From CAIRDP01 sp037134895 (GTDB lineage Bacteria; Bacteroidota; Bacteroidia; Bacteroidales; FEN-979): DNA of 64,000 bases. Below the pieces are notes generated by a model. That model had not been told where the DNA came from, did not search any database, and saw only the letters and a list, made by a program, of their open reading frames with translations. Where the stretch lies: positions 1 through 64,000 of the forward strand of contig JBAXLI010000007.1 of assembly GCA_037134895.1 (NCBI GenBank), in the 5' to 3' direction. Positions 36,255 to 48,000 of this stretch are shown piece after piece. Numbering within the stretch: position 1 is the stretch's first letter; each line of letters starts with the position of its first letter. Position numbers and translations under genes: made by a program.

Positions 36255-36293
36255 CGGAAAAATCATATTTACACACCAATAACCAACAACCAA
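36255..36293 (+). pseudogene. Remnant of the 3' end of a lost paralog
   Basis: These 39 bases match the end of the first C10 gene plus the start of its repeat tail (41958-41996) with two mismatches, and would encode GKIIFTHQ-stop. The gene itself is gone. It marks the edge of a tandem duplication unit. Confidence 0.6.
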
Positions 36294-36338
36294 CAACCAA
36301 CAACCAACAAACAATAACCAACAACCAACAACCAACAA
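36276..36338. repeat. Heptamer repeat CCAACAA, 9 units, as leader
   Basis: Nine consecutive heptamers (mostly CCAACAA, also CCAATAA and ACAATAA) ending one base before the ATG. The array replaces any ribosome-binding site. A 6-unit version precedes the second C10 gene. Confidence 0.9.
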
Positions 36339-36339
36339 C

Positions 36340-39300
36340 ATGAAGCACTATTTACTCGGATTTGCTACAATTTTACTAAGTCTCCTGAACATCGGTTCTG
36401 CAAACGCGGGCCGGGTTGAACGCTCGAAAATAGATATGGTTGCCAAAAACTGGTACTGCCATTACGCCCCGGAATCAAAGAAGCAGGCCGTGATCACGAA
36501 ATCCATACCCTACAAATACAACGGCAGGGAATGTTTTCGTATTGTTTCATTCGACAAAGGCGGATTTGTTTTGGTTTCGGCGAATGATGCAGTAATGCCG
36601 GTACTTGGTTACGCATTCGATTTCCAGGTTCCCGATTCCATCACCAATGAAGCGGTGAAAGGTTGGTTTGACGGGTACGCAAGGCAGATTGACACAGCCT
36701 TTGTTCTTAATCTGCAGAACAATATTTTTTCACTGAAATGGGATGAAATCCTGCAAAATAGTTTTCCGAAATCACCGCTAACCACCGTGGGTCCGCTGTT
36801 GACAACGACCTGGGATCAGGGTTGTTATTATAATGAATTGTGTCCGGCAAATGCCGGTGGTGTTTGCGGACATACCTGGGTTGGCTGTACTGCCACGGCC
36901 ATGGCGCAGATCCTGAAATACTGGAATTACCCGGAAGGTGGGAAAGGTTATAATTCCTATATCCCAAGGTATAACCCGCAATATGGTCCGCAATCAGTTT
37001 TCTTTAATGAAACTGATTATAATTGGGCAGGCATGCCTGATGTGCTGACAAACTCGAACAATTCTGTTGCTACCTTGATGTATCATTCGGGAGTATCAGC
37101 AAACATGGATTACAATACATCAGCCTCAGGAGCTTATTTATACAGGGCGGCGAATGGTTTCAGAAATAATTTTGATTATTCTGACAGTCTTACTCAAATG
37201 TACAGGTCATCTGTGACCGACAGCTTATGGTCTATCACAATTAAGCAGAATCTTAACATTGGCAGACCTGTTCTGATGGAAGGGTATACCAATAATGGCA
37301 ATCAGGGGCATGCCTGGGTTTGCGACGGTTATCAATCAGATACCTATTATCACATGAACTGGGGATGGTCAGGATCAGCCAACGGCTTTTATTTATTGAA
37401 CAATTTAAATCCCGGAGGGTATAACTTTAATAATTCCCAATCGGTCCTGATAAATATAGTTCCTAATTTCTCATCTCTTGATGCAGGTTTTTACACCATT
37501 ACAAACAGTCTTCCTCTGACTCTGCAATTTGTGGATGACTCAAAGGGAAATCCCGGCTCTTTTCAATGGCAGTTTGGCGATTCAACAGTTTCGATGGTGC
37601 AAAATCCAATCCATACTTTCCCTGATAGTGGGACTTACCAGGTGTGTTTGATAGTTTTGAAAGGATCAGGTTCTGACACTATAAGGAAGTTGGTCAGGGT
37701 ATGGAAGGACCATTTTATTCTGACAACGCAATCCATGATTGGAAATGATGGGAAGATACTTGCAGTAGATTACAACCGGGATGGTTACCAGGATATTATC
37801 AATACTGGATATATGGGACATCGGTGTTACCAGAATAATGCAGGAACCATTCAATATGTTGCAATGGATTTTCCTACCCAGTCTATGTCTCCGAACTATC
37901 TGCATGCCGCAGATATTGACAATGACGGAGACCCTGACCTTATCCTTGATGGGCAACATCCTATGAATGGCTATCTTCACTTTCTTTATTATCTGCGGAA
38001 TGATTCACTTGGATACATCATCGACACTCTCGAAAATATTCCATTATTTACCAACAATCCCTTTTCCTTTGCCGATTATAACGGTGACGGGAAAGTCGAT
38101 TTGCTGCTGGGAAACTGCCTGTATAGAAATATTGGTAATAAGAAATTTTGTTTCCAGGGTTTGATAGGAAATGAAGCCGGCATTTCAGCCTGGGAAGATT
38201 ATGATCTGGATGGGGATCTTGATGTTGCTATTGGTTCCCGGATATTCAACAATCAGGGGAATGGGGTTTTTACTGATGTGGGATTCGGATTTGCAACCGG
38301 CAATGCTTACACATGGAGGCATTACAATTATGAATGGGGTGATTATAACCAGGATGGAAAACCTGATTTGCTTGTGGGGGGATCAATCATAAAAAATCTG
38401 GGCAATAATACATTCGAACAGATTTTTCCGGATAATACAGCTGGAACATATAAATACAGTGTTTGGGGAGATATTGATAATGACGGGGATCTGGATATAA
38501 TTTCCATGAGCAGCGGTGTCGGTCTTGGATATTTGATATTCTCAACGAACATATTTATCAATAACAACGGGTCCTTTCAATTATCAAATTCGGATTTACA
38601 GGGTATTTTTGAGATGGGTTCCATTGACTGGATTGATTATGATCATGACAGTAAAATTGACTTGCTTCTCGAGGGATATTTCCCCAGCGATTCAACTGGT
38701 CAGGGAAATAACTGGACTTCACAGTTGTATAAGAATTTCACAGATTCAATCAACCATCCACCTTCGGTTCCCGGCGGTCTTAGCACGGTATCAACTGGGA
38801 ACAACGTTATTCTGTCGTGGAATGCATCATCTGATGATAAAACATATTCAGGAAGTTTAACATATAATCTAAGGATCGGAACAACCCTTCATGGAAATGA
38901 AATCCTTTCCTCTTTAAGTGATCCTGTTACCGGAGTAAGGTATGTCATGGAAAGAGGAAATACAGGCCAGTCAACTTCATGGAAAATAAACCATCTCATC
39001 AACGGTAAATATTACTGGAGCGTTCAGGCGCTTGATAATTCCTATGCCCCTTCAGCTTTCGCTCCGGTAGACAGTTTTTATGTTGCCGGTAATAATCTTC
39101 CCCCTGAAATGTTTGAAATGAGTCAGAAGGTGTTTCTTAACACCCCCTCACATATTTCATTGCCAACCCTCTTGAAGGCATATTATGATCCGGAAGGCGA
39201 TTCACTGAAAGCCATCAGGATCAATAGTCTGCCTGTTTATGGCAGCCTTGAATACAACGGATCAGCAGTGGTAATCAACCAGGTTATACCAATTGCCAGC

Positions 39301-41985
39301 CTTGAACATCTTCATTATTTTACATCTGTATTAAACGGAGATGAAATATTTATCTCCCCTTTTGATGGAACAAACTGGGGGGTATCCAATGCAAAAATAT
39401 CTTTGGTTGTATCTCCATTCGAGAAAAGATACATAATAAGTACCCAGCAACAGTCAGCATTTGCCTGGGGTGATTATGATAATGACGGAGACCTTGATCT
39501 CGCATCAGCGACAAAAATTTTTAAGAATAATAACGGAGTGTTTCAGGAGATGGGAACTGCTTTATCCGGGTCGGGAAAAGTACTCTGGGGTGACATTGAT
39601 TCCGACGGCGATCTTGATTTAATCATAGGGGAGAAAGTATATAAGAACAATGGCAATGATCAGTTTGTTTGTTCCCAAACATTAAATCCGGAATTGGCTG
39701 ACGAAGCAGCTTCTTTTGGAGATTTGTACACTCAAAATACCTTGGATTACCTGCATTCCGGCTCGGAAAACTCTGGAGATCTTGTCACAAAAATCTACCT
39801 TAATTCCGGCCAGGGTGTGTTTTCCGACACAACGTTAAACCTGTTAGGATTCAGGTCCGGCGCAGTGGCCTGGGGTGATTTTGACAACGACGGGGATCAG
39901 GACCTTGCAATTTGCGGAATTTACAATGGCAGTAATCAGCGTAAAACGGTTATCTATCGCAATGACAATGGACAGTTTACCGACATCCAGGCAAATTTGC
40001 CGGGAGTGAATGTTGGCACTCTGGATTGGGGGGACTATGATCGTGACGGAGACCTGGACCTGTTGCTGTGCGGCTCTACAGGAACAATAAGCACTTTGAT
40101 TACAAAGGTCTACAGAAATGATGGAGGAAATTTCAATGAAGCTGCCTCCTTCCCGGGGGTTGCGCAGGGTTTCGCAAAGTGGATTGATGTGAACGCCGAT
40201 GGTTTTCCTGATGTAATATTGGGAGGTTTTATGGATTACCCGGGGAGGGCAGTAATACTGTTCATTAATATCAATGGGCAATATTTTGCAGAAATCCCGG
40301 GAGCCGATCTGCCTGATCTCGCTTATGTTTCATTTGCAGCAGGCGATTATAACAATGACGGATATCCTGATTTCATTCTTTCAGGTTTAACAGAAACCAA
40401 TGCCGAGTTTACAGCAATTTACCGCAATTGCTTCGGATCCGATACAGTTATGGTGAATACTCCTCCTTCGGTTCCCACCAGCCTTCATACAATACAAACA
40501 CCTGCAGGAATGATCCTGCAATGGGATAAAAGTGTCGACAGCTCCACTCCTCAAAACACGCTTTCCTACAATATTTTAGTAAGCAGGTATCCCGACAGTC
40601 TTTTCGTTGCTTCACCAATGGCTGATCCCGAAAATGGATTCAGAAAAATACCACGGCAGGGGAATACTTGTTTAAATAATTTCTGGAGAATAGACAGCTT
40701 AGCGCTGGGGCGGTATTACTGGACAGTTCAGGCTATTGATAACTCATTTTCGGCAAGCCACTTTGCTGCCCTTGATTCGTTTGACATTCATCCTCCGGTT
40801 CAGCTTTCGGGCCATATAGTATATAACAATACAAGCGAAAGTAAGCTTCAATGGGTAGAGATTAGTCTCATAAACGGGCAAACCACTATGGGCGCTTTAT
40901 ATACAGATACGGCAGGTTCATATAATTTCAACCAGGTTTATCCCGGAATTTATCGTGTTACATGTAACAGCTGGAGTCTCTGGAATGGTGTCAACGGAAC
41001 CGATGCCTTAAAGATCCAACGCCATTTTGCCGGAATAGAATTGCTTACTGAGCCTGTAAGACTTCAGGCAGCCGATGTCAACAACAGCAATTCCATCAAT
41101 GGAACTGATGCTCTTAAAGTCAAGCGCCGTTTTGCCGGAATTGATACCGCCTTTGCCAGAGGAAATTGGACATTCGCAAAACCCATTACCGGGGGCGATT
41201 CAATAATCGTTATCGGGTCGAACATAAGCCAGGATTTCTATGGCTTATGCGTTGGCGATGTAAACGGTTCGAATGTACCAATACCTGGAATGAAGAGCAG
41301 CTCAGGAGTTTTGATGAGCTATTCGGATACCATTTTTGTGCAGCCGGAGCAGGAATTTGATCTGCCTGTCTGGGTTGACAAAGACCTCTCCTTATCTGCA
41401 GTTTCATTGGTGATTGAATTACCTTCAGAAAAAATTCAGGTGCTTGACGTCAAAATGAATTCCGGAACTGTCATTTATCATATGTTTGGTAACAGTCTGC
41501 GGATGGCATGGTCAGAAATCGAACCGCTTGAACTTTCGCAAGGCGGGGAAATGCTATGGGTACGGATGAAAATCATCCGCAGTCAAATCGAAAATGAAAT
41601 CATCCAGGCTCACATTACCAATGAATGTGAGCTGGCGGATGTTGATGCTAATGTTTTGAGAGGGGTGACCCTGAAAACAAAAACCATCAAGCTACTTGCA
41701 TCCTCCCATCCTGCATCAGAAGTCTCAAATTCGACTCTGACCATTATCCCGAACCCGAATACAGGGCAGTTCAGGGTGCAGATTGCTCAAACGATAAGCG
41801 GGACGTTTGACTTGATATTAGTTGATACTAAAGGGACGCAAATCAGGGCACTGAACAATATTCAGATCAATGCTGGATTGTCGTCGCCAATTGATTTCAA
41901 AGGGATACCAGCTGGAGTTTACTACCTCAAACTGAAAAACGAAACATCAGAATGTGACGGAAAAATCATATTTACAAACCAATAG
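36340..41985 (+). CDS. C10-family (streptopain-like) cysteine protease, T9SS cargo
   Basis: 1881 residues. Signal peptide ~1-24; Spi-type pro-domain ~25-140; C10 catalytic domain ~145-375 with Cys183 in VGCTATAMAQILKYWNYP and His324 in GHAWVCDGY, then NWGWSGSANGFYLL. A PKD domain (~385-455) is followed by two rounds of FG-GAP/VCBS repeats and Fn3 (13 Ca-loop motifs such as DIDNDGDLDI), with a cadherin-like domain between. Then carboxypeptidase-regulatory-like, dockerin-like repeat (~1546-1640), cohesin-like domain (~1654-1783) and T9SS sorting domain (~1800-1881). Predicted extracellular protease. First gene of a long plus-strand run; the stop codon lies in the next heptamer array. Its 3' part is nearly identical in DNA to that of the next gene. 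Confidence 0.88.
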   Translation: MKHYLLGFATILLSLLNIGSANAGRVERSKIDMVAKNWYCHYAPESKKQAVITKSIPYKYNGRECFRIVSFDKGGFVLVSANDAVMPVLGYAFDFQVPDSITNEAVKGWFDGYARQIDTAFVLNLQNNIFSLKWDEILQNSFPKSPLTTVGPLLTTTWDQGCYYNELCPANAGGVCGHTWVGCTATAMAQILKYWNYPEGGKGYNSYIPRYNPQYGPQSVFFNETDYNWAGMPDVLTNSNNSVATLMYHSGVSANMDYNTSASGAYLYRAANGFRNNFDYSDSLTQMYRSSVTDSLWSITIKQNLNIGRPVLMEGYTNNGNQGHAWVCDGYQSDTYYHMNWGWSGSANGFYLLNNLNPGGYNFNNSQSVLINIVPNFSSLDAGFYTITNSLPLTLQFVDDSKGNPGSFQWQFGDSTVSMVQNPIHTFPDSGTYQVCLIVLKGSGSDTIRKLVRVWKDHFILTTQSMIGNDGKILAVDYNRDGYQDIINTGYMGHRCYQNNAGTIQYVAMDFPTQSMSPNYLHAADIDNDGDPDLILDGQHPMNGYLHFLYYLRNDSLGYIIDTLENIPLFTNNPFSFADYNGDGKVDLLLGNCLYRNIGNKKFCFQGLIGNEAGISAWEDYDLDGDLDVAIGSRIFNNQGNGVFTDVGFGFATGNAYTWRHYNYEWGDYNQDGKPDLLVGGSIIKNLGNNTFEQIFPDNTAGTYKYSVWGDIDNDGDLDIISMSSGVGLGYLIFSTNIFINNNGSFQLSNSDLQGIFEMGSIDWIDYDHDSKIDLLLEGYFPSDSTGQGNNWTSQLYKNFTDSINHPPSVPGGLSTVSTGNNVILSWNASSDDKTYSGSLTYNLRIGTTLHGNEILSSLSDPVTGVRYVMERGNTGQSTSWKINHLINGKYYWSVQALDNSYAPSAFAPVDSFYVAGNNLPPEMFEMSQKVFLNTPSHISLPTLLKAYYDPEGDSLKAIRINSLPVYGSLEYNGSAVVINQVIPIASLEHLHYFTSVLNGDEIFISPFDGTNWGVSNAKISLVVSPFEKRYIISTQQQSAFAWGDYDNDGDLDLASATKIFKNNNGVFQEMGTALSGSGKVLWGDIDSDGDLDLIIGEKVYKNNGNDQFVCSQTLNPELADEAASFGDLYTQNTLDYLHSGSENSGDLVTKIYLNSGQGVFSDTTLNLLGFRSGAVAWGDFDNDGDQDLAICGIYNGSNQRKTVIYRNDNGQFTDIQANLPGVNVGTLDWGDYDRDGDLDLLLCGSTGTISTLITKVYRNDGGNFNEAASFPGVAQGFAKWIDVNADGFPDVILGGFMDYPGRAVILFININGQYFAEIPGADLPDLAYVSFAAGDYNNDGYPDFILSGLTETNAEFTAIYRNCFGSDTVMVNTPPSVPTSLHTIQTPAGMILQWDKSVDSSTPQNTLSYNILVSRYPDSLFVASPMADPENGFRKIPRQGNTCLNNFWRIDSLALGRYYWTVQAIDNSFSASHFAALDSFDIHPPVQLSGHIVYNNTSESKLQWVEISLINGQTTMGALYTDTAGSYNFNQVYPGIYRVTCNSWSLWNGVNGTDALKIQRHFAGIELLTEPVRLQAADVNNSNSINGTDALKVKRRFAGIDTAFARGNWTFAKPITGGDSIIVIGSNISQDFYGLCVGDVNGSNVPIPGMKSSSGVLMSYSDTIFVQPEQEFDLPVWVDKDLSLSAVSLVIELPSEKIQVLDVKMNSGTVIYHMFGNSLRMAWSEIEPLELSQGGEMLWVRMKIIRSQIENEIIQAHITNECELADVDANVLRGVTLKTKTIKLLASSHPASEVSNSTLTIIPNPNTGQFRVQIAQTISGTFDLILVDTKGTQIRALNNIQINAGLSSPIDFKGIPAGVYYLKLKNETSECDGKIIFTNQ
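41287..41700 (+). repeat. Near-identical segment, copy 1 (cohesin-like domain)
   Basis: Matches 48691-49104 with very few differences: in the first ~226 bp I find one mismatch. It encodes the cohesin-like domain, while the neighbouring dockerin-like DNA differs clearly, which points to gene conversion. Confidence 0.8.
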
Positions 41986-42020
41986 CCAACAACCAATCAC
42001 CAACAACCAATCACCAACAA
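41979..42020. repeat. Heptamer repeat CCAACAA/CCAATCA, 6 units
   Basis: Six heptamers. The first, CCAATAG, contains the TAG stop of the upstream C10 gene; the last ends one base before the ATG of the next. The array makes up the whole intergenic spacer. Confidence 0.9.
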
Positions 42021-42021
42021 C

Positions 42022-45000
42022 ATGAAGCACTATTTACTCGGATTTGCTACAATTTTACTCTGTTTTCTGAACATCTCTTATGCAAACGCGGGCTGGGTTG
42101 AACGCTCGAATATAGATATGGTTGCCAAAAACTGGTACCGCCATTATGCCCCGGAATCAAAGAAGCAGGCAGTAATCACGAAATCCATTCCCTACAAATA
42201 CAATGGCAGGGAATGTTTTCGTATTGTTTCATTTGACAAGGGCGGATTTGTTCTGGTTTCGGCGAATGATGCTGTAACACCGGTGCTGGGTTATGGATTC
42301 GATAAACCGGTTCCCGATTCAATCTCTAATGAAGCAATGAAAGGATGGTTTGATAATTATGCCAGGCAGATAGATACAGCATTTGTACTTAATCTTCAGA
42401 ACAATGCTTTTTCCCAAAAATGGGATGAAATCCTGCAAAATAGTTTTCCAAAAACACCGCTGACCTCTGTCGGTCCGCTGTTGACAACAACCTGGGATCA
42501 AGGATGTTATTATAATGAAATGTGCCCTTCTGATGCTGCAGGAGTTTGCGGACATACTTTGGTTGGCTGCACCGCTACTGCAATGGCTCAGATTCTAAAA
42601 TTCTGGAATTACCCGGAGGGAGGGATTGGATTTAATTCTTACCTGCCTAAAACTAACATTCAATATGGATTGCAATCGATTTTCTTTAATGAAACAGATT
42701 ATGACTGGTCAGCTATGACAAATAGCGTAACAATTCAGAATCCGGCGGTTGCTACATTAATGTATCATAGCGGAGTTTCGACAAACATGGATTATAGCAT
42801 TTCAGGGTCGGGAGCTAATTTATCGAAGGCTGCAAATGGTTTTAAAGCAAATTTTGATTATTCAGACAGCTTGATGCAGTTATACAGATCATCAGTTTCG
42901 GACAGTACATGGATTATAACATTAAAACAAAACGTCAATAGCGGGAGGCCAGTCCTTTTAGATGGGTATAATTACTCTATCACCTCAGGACATGCATGGG
43001 TTTGTGATGGCTATCAGGACGGTAATTACTTTCACATGAACTGGGGCTGGTCGGGATCTGCAAATGGTTATTATTATTATGACAGTATTGCTCCAGGCTT
43101 TTTCAATTTTAATTATTCCCAGTCAGCCTTGGTAAATATATTCCCTAACTACTCGGCTCTCACTGCAGATTTTTACACGACAAAAACAGATCAACCTTTG
43201 CAATTGCAGTTTGTCGATCATTCGAAAGGGAACCCGGGTTCATTCTACTGGAATTTTGGTGATTCAACAATTTCAATTCTTCAAAATCCTGTTCATATTT
43301 ATTCCGACACGGGGATTTATCTTGTCCGTTTAATTGTTGATAAGGGAAATTCTCATGATACCATTGAGAAAAGGATCAATGTTAGCCTGCAACCCTTTCT
43401 GGCCACTTCAATAACACTTGGAGGGATAGATGGTCAAACCGGGTTCTGGTTTGATTATGACAACGATAATGATCTTGACATTATACTTAGTGGGTATCCA
43501 CTAGGCACAAGAATTTACCGCAATGATTCAACTTCCTTTACACAGATCAATCCTGGGTTCCCGTTTAATAATACTCCAAATTATGGCGATCCAGGAGACG
43601 TTGACAACGATGGAGATCTTGACCTCGTCATGACTGGAAGTTGCCTTAACTATCAGGCAGAAACAAAGCTTTATCAAAACAATTCTGGAAGTTTTAACGA
43701 GGTTGCTGAAAAATTTCCGGATATATGTTACCCCGTGTCATTTGCCGACTATAATAACGATGGGAAACTAGATGTTTTGTTATTTGGTGGAAAAGGAAAG
43801 CAAAACGGCCAGTCTGTTGGATTGTATAAGAATCTTGGCAACGGCATCTTTAAAAGGCTTGAAAATTTATCCTTCCCTGTACTGAATGTAGCAGGTTCTG
43901 CATCTTGGGGAGATATAGATAATGACGGTGATCTTGATTTGGCATTAACAATTTTTAATGCTGGCACAATAAAAATATACATATATATCAACAAGGGGAA
44001 TGATCTCTTTGAAGAACTTCCAGATGCATTACCTTGTACTTCTAATTGCCGTTCCGTTTTCCACAAAGTACAATTTTTCGATTACAATGGGGACGGCAAA
44101 TTGGATCTTTCCCTTTCCTCCCCAGCTATTATATTTAAGAATAATGGCAACAGCAATTTTACTCAAATTGCCGATACCAGTATAGCCAATACCTATGCTG
44201 AATATTTGGACTGGGGTGATTTTGATAATGATGGGGATCCGGACCTTTTGGTAGGTAAAAAACTATTGAGAAATGAAGGAAACGATGTTTTTAGTTCTGT
44301 TTCAACGGAAATATTGGGAGGGGGGTCTACTGTTAGTTACACTAGCTATTCTACCTTTGGGGATTATAACAATGATTCAAAACTCGATATTTTAGCGTGG
44401 GGTTATAATCTCGGTTTTCTTGCAAAGGTTTATAAAAATGTAAGTGGCACTGGCAATACCCCCCCCTCGATTCCTCAGGAATTGCATGCAGATGATTCTC
44501 TAAACAATGTAAAACTGAGGTGGAATCCATCAAATGACAACTCGACCCCGCAACCTTCGATAAGTTATAATGTAAGGGTAGGAACAACGCCTGCCGGAAA
44601 TGAAATTGTTTCATGCTCCTCTGATCCCGAATCAGGATTCAGGAGAATGGTGAAATATGGAAATGCCGGATTAAATTCATTTTATTTATTGAATAATCTT
44701 CCCAATGGAAAGTATTATTGGGCTGTCCAGGCCATAGATAACTCATTCGCCGCCTCTCACTTTTCCGTCGTTGACAGTTTTTACATTGCCGGGAATAACC
44801 TTGCCCCGGAATTGAACCATTTCAATATGACTGCTTATCTGAATAGTAATAATTCTTTTAATTGTACTGATATTCAAGAGAATTATTCAGACCCGGAAAA
44901 TGATACGGTCCGGTCTATCAGAATTGATTCGCTGCCGTTAACAGGTTCTGTCAAATTCGACGGAATTCCTGTTTTGCAGGGCCAGGTAATCCCGGTAAAT

Positions 45001-48000
45001 CAATTGTCAGGCTTGGTTTATCGCACCAATAATTTGAAAAATGACACCATGTATGTTAATGTGTATGATGGAATTAATTGGGGAACCCATAACGCACGCA
45101 TAGAATTTAATGTTCTTCTGTTTGAACCTGCCGAATTTGAAATTACTCCTGAATTATCTGCTTTCGCACTTGGAGATTATGATTACGACGGAGACCTTGA
45201 TCTCGCCTCTCAATCCAGAATCTACAAATTTACCGATGGGACATTTCATGACCTTGGACTGACATTATCAGGATCAGGCAGTGTGCATTGGGGTGACATC
45301 GATTCCGATTCCGACATGGACCTTATTGTCGGTGAAAAAATTTATAAAAATGAGGGGAATGATCAATTCAATTGCACCCAAACCTTATCTCCGGTGTTGG
45401 ATCAAACAGCATCTGATTTTTGTGATATAAACAATAGCAATTCTCTGGATTATGTACGTTCAGGGCAAGGGTATTCAAGTCTTCTAAGCAGATTATATCA
45501 AAATTCTGGTCAGGGTGTCTATTCTGATTCCCTGATGAATCTGATGGGATTCAGATCAGGTCAGCTGGCCTGGGGTGATTTCGACAACGATGGCGACCAG
45601 GATCTGGTCATAGGAGGAATCTATGGAAATAACGATCGGAAAACCATTATTTACCGCAATGATAATGGTCAATTCGTTGATATACAGGCAGAATTGCCCG
45701 GAGTGAATTATGGTACATACGACTGGGGAGACTTTGATCGTGATGGTGATCTTGACTTATTGATATGCGGTACCCAGGGAACTGTAAATAATGCGTTGAC
45801 AAGAATTTATAAAAACGATCATGGCATATTTAGATATTTTGATGCAAATTTCCCACCAACTTTTAGGGGATTTGCAAAATGGGTAGATGTAAACAACGAT
45901 GGCAATCTGGATATAATAATCGAAGGGTATATAAATTTTCCGGATAAGGATGTAAGATTATTCATAAATGATAATGGATCGGCCTTCCATGAGATTACAG
46001 CAACTGGTCTGCCAAAACTTGCTGATGCTCATTGTGCCATTGGAGATTTAAACAATGATGGCTTCCCTGACATTTTTCTTTCAGGTTTAAACCCCCAAGG
46101 CGATACCATTACCACGATTTACCGGAATTGCTATGGCATAGATTCTGTTTTAACAAATACCCCACCATCAGTTCCTGATGATCTGACCATGAAAAGAATT
46201 TCCGGTAGCACGGTCAGGTTTTCCTGGGAACCTGCAACAGATAATACTACTGCACAAGAGGCAATCACCTATAATCTTTTCATAGGCAGATCACCTGACA
46301 GTACGCAAATCTGCAGTCCATTAGCCTGCTTGTCAACAGGAAAATTAAAGCTTGCTAAATCAGGAAATGTTGGTAATAACCTGTCGTGGACAGTTCACTC
46401 ACTTGCTCCGGGATTATACTATTGGAGTGTACAGGCCATTGATAATTCTTATAGACCTTCAGTATTTTCAAGTACTCAATCATTTACCATAAACGATCCT
46501 TTTGTACGTGATACAATATGGTACATTCAAAATGAACCAATCCATTTGGATCAATCCGTTTTTGAATTAATCTTTGAAGATTTCGACCATGATACGCTTC
46601 AAAAAGTTCGCATTGAAGCCTTGCCACAACATGGGTCAATTGAACTTAATAATATACCCCTTGTTTACGGACAGGAAATTCTCAGTTCAGAATTAAACCT
46701 GCTTATTTACACTCCTGCTCCAGAGTTCTATGGCAAAGACTCGATCAAGTGGAATGGTCATAATGGAATGAACTATGCCGATCAGGAAGCCACTATTCAT
46801 TGGATTATAACTCCATTTCAAGAAGCCCCTTTTATATTTGATTCTCTGGCTTATGGAAATGCAGTTTGGGGTGATTTCAACAATGATGGGAAATTGGATA
46901 TCGCAAACACAGGAAGAAACAACCAAGAGTACAAGACACTTATCTGGAGAAGAGAATTAACCTCTTTTAGCTCTCAACGGTTAAATTCAGCCTTACCCTT
47001 CGGGGGTGGTTTGTATCCATGGATCAAATGGTGTGATGTTGATGGGGACAATGATCTGGATGGCATTAAAGGAAGTAAGCTTGACATTTATAAATTTGAA
47101 AACAATACATTTAATTCATCAATGTTTCCAGTGTTTTTTAATTGGGGTTTTGGTTTTGATCTTGTTGATTATGATAATGATAACAGCATTGATTACTTCT
47201 CGGGGAACATGCTTTACCACAATGTTAATGGTTCGTATTCCTTTACAGGTCAATATCTGGATATATTTATACTACATAATAGTCCAACATCTGTTATCGA
47301 CATTAATAATGATGGGAAGCAAGATATTGCTTCCTCAGCTCAAAATAGTCCATTTGTTATCTGTTATGGGAAAGGCGATGGTACTTTTAATAAGACAATC
47401 ACTTCAATACCAATGTTTGTCTCAGGATCAATAGATTGGGGGGATTTTAATAATGATGAATTCTCAGATCTCTTGATACTTGGTGTGCTACAGGGTGAAA
47501 TACCAATTACAAAAATCTATAATAATAATGGCGGTCTTTTAACTGAATCCCCGTGTTTATTGGAACAACTATCATATGGTACTGCAAGATGGGGTGACTA
47601 CAACAATGATGGCCGACTGGATATTCTGATGTGCGGTGCAAAGCAAAACGGGGTTCCTGTGACGCTTCTTTATAAAAACACCCAAGCCGGATTTGTCTTG
47701 CAGCCAACAAATATTCCAGGTGTAAAATATGGTTCTGCTGAATGGGGCGATTATGACAATGACGGTGATTTGGATATTATTTTAATGGGTGTTGATAGTC
47801 TTGGGAGAAACATCACAAAAATATTTATGAACACCTATGGCCAAAACAAATTCATTGTTAATTCTCCTCCTTCAATTCCTGCAAATCTGCACGATAGTGT
47901 CTCTGGTCAGACTGTGTTTTTGAATTGGGACAAGTCGACTGATAATACGACCCCTCAGGATGGATTGACTTACAATTTATATATTGGAACTTCCCCAGGT

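Larger units (their letters stand above)
35903..36275. other. Divergent control region of the T9SS genes
   Basis: No gene: the frames here are low-complexity or shadows of the repeat array. It holds the promoter of the minus-strand cargo gene, an 11-bp perfect palindrome, and at 36255-36275 the start of a gene-end remnant described separately. Confidence 0.7.

Noticed and set aside
36112..36348. 78-codon minus-strand frame with repeated Cys-Trp-Leu-Leu-Val
   Set aside because: It is the heptamer array CCAACAA read backwards; composition artefact and not a membrane peptide.
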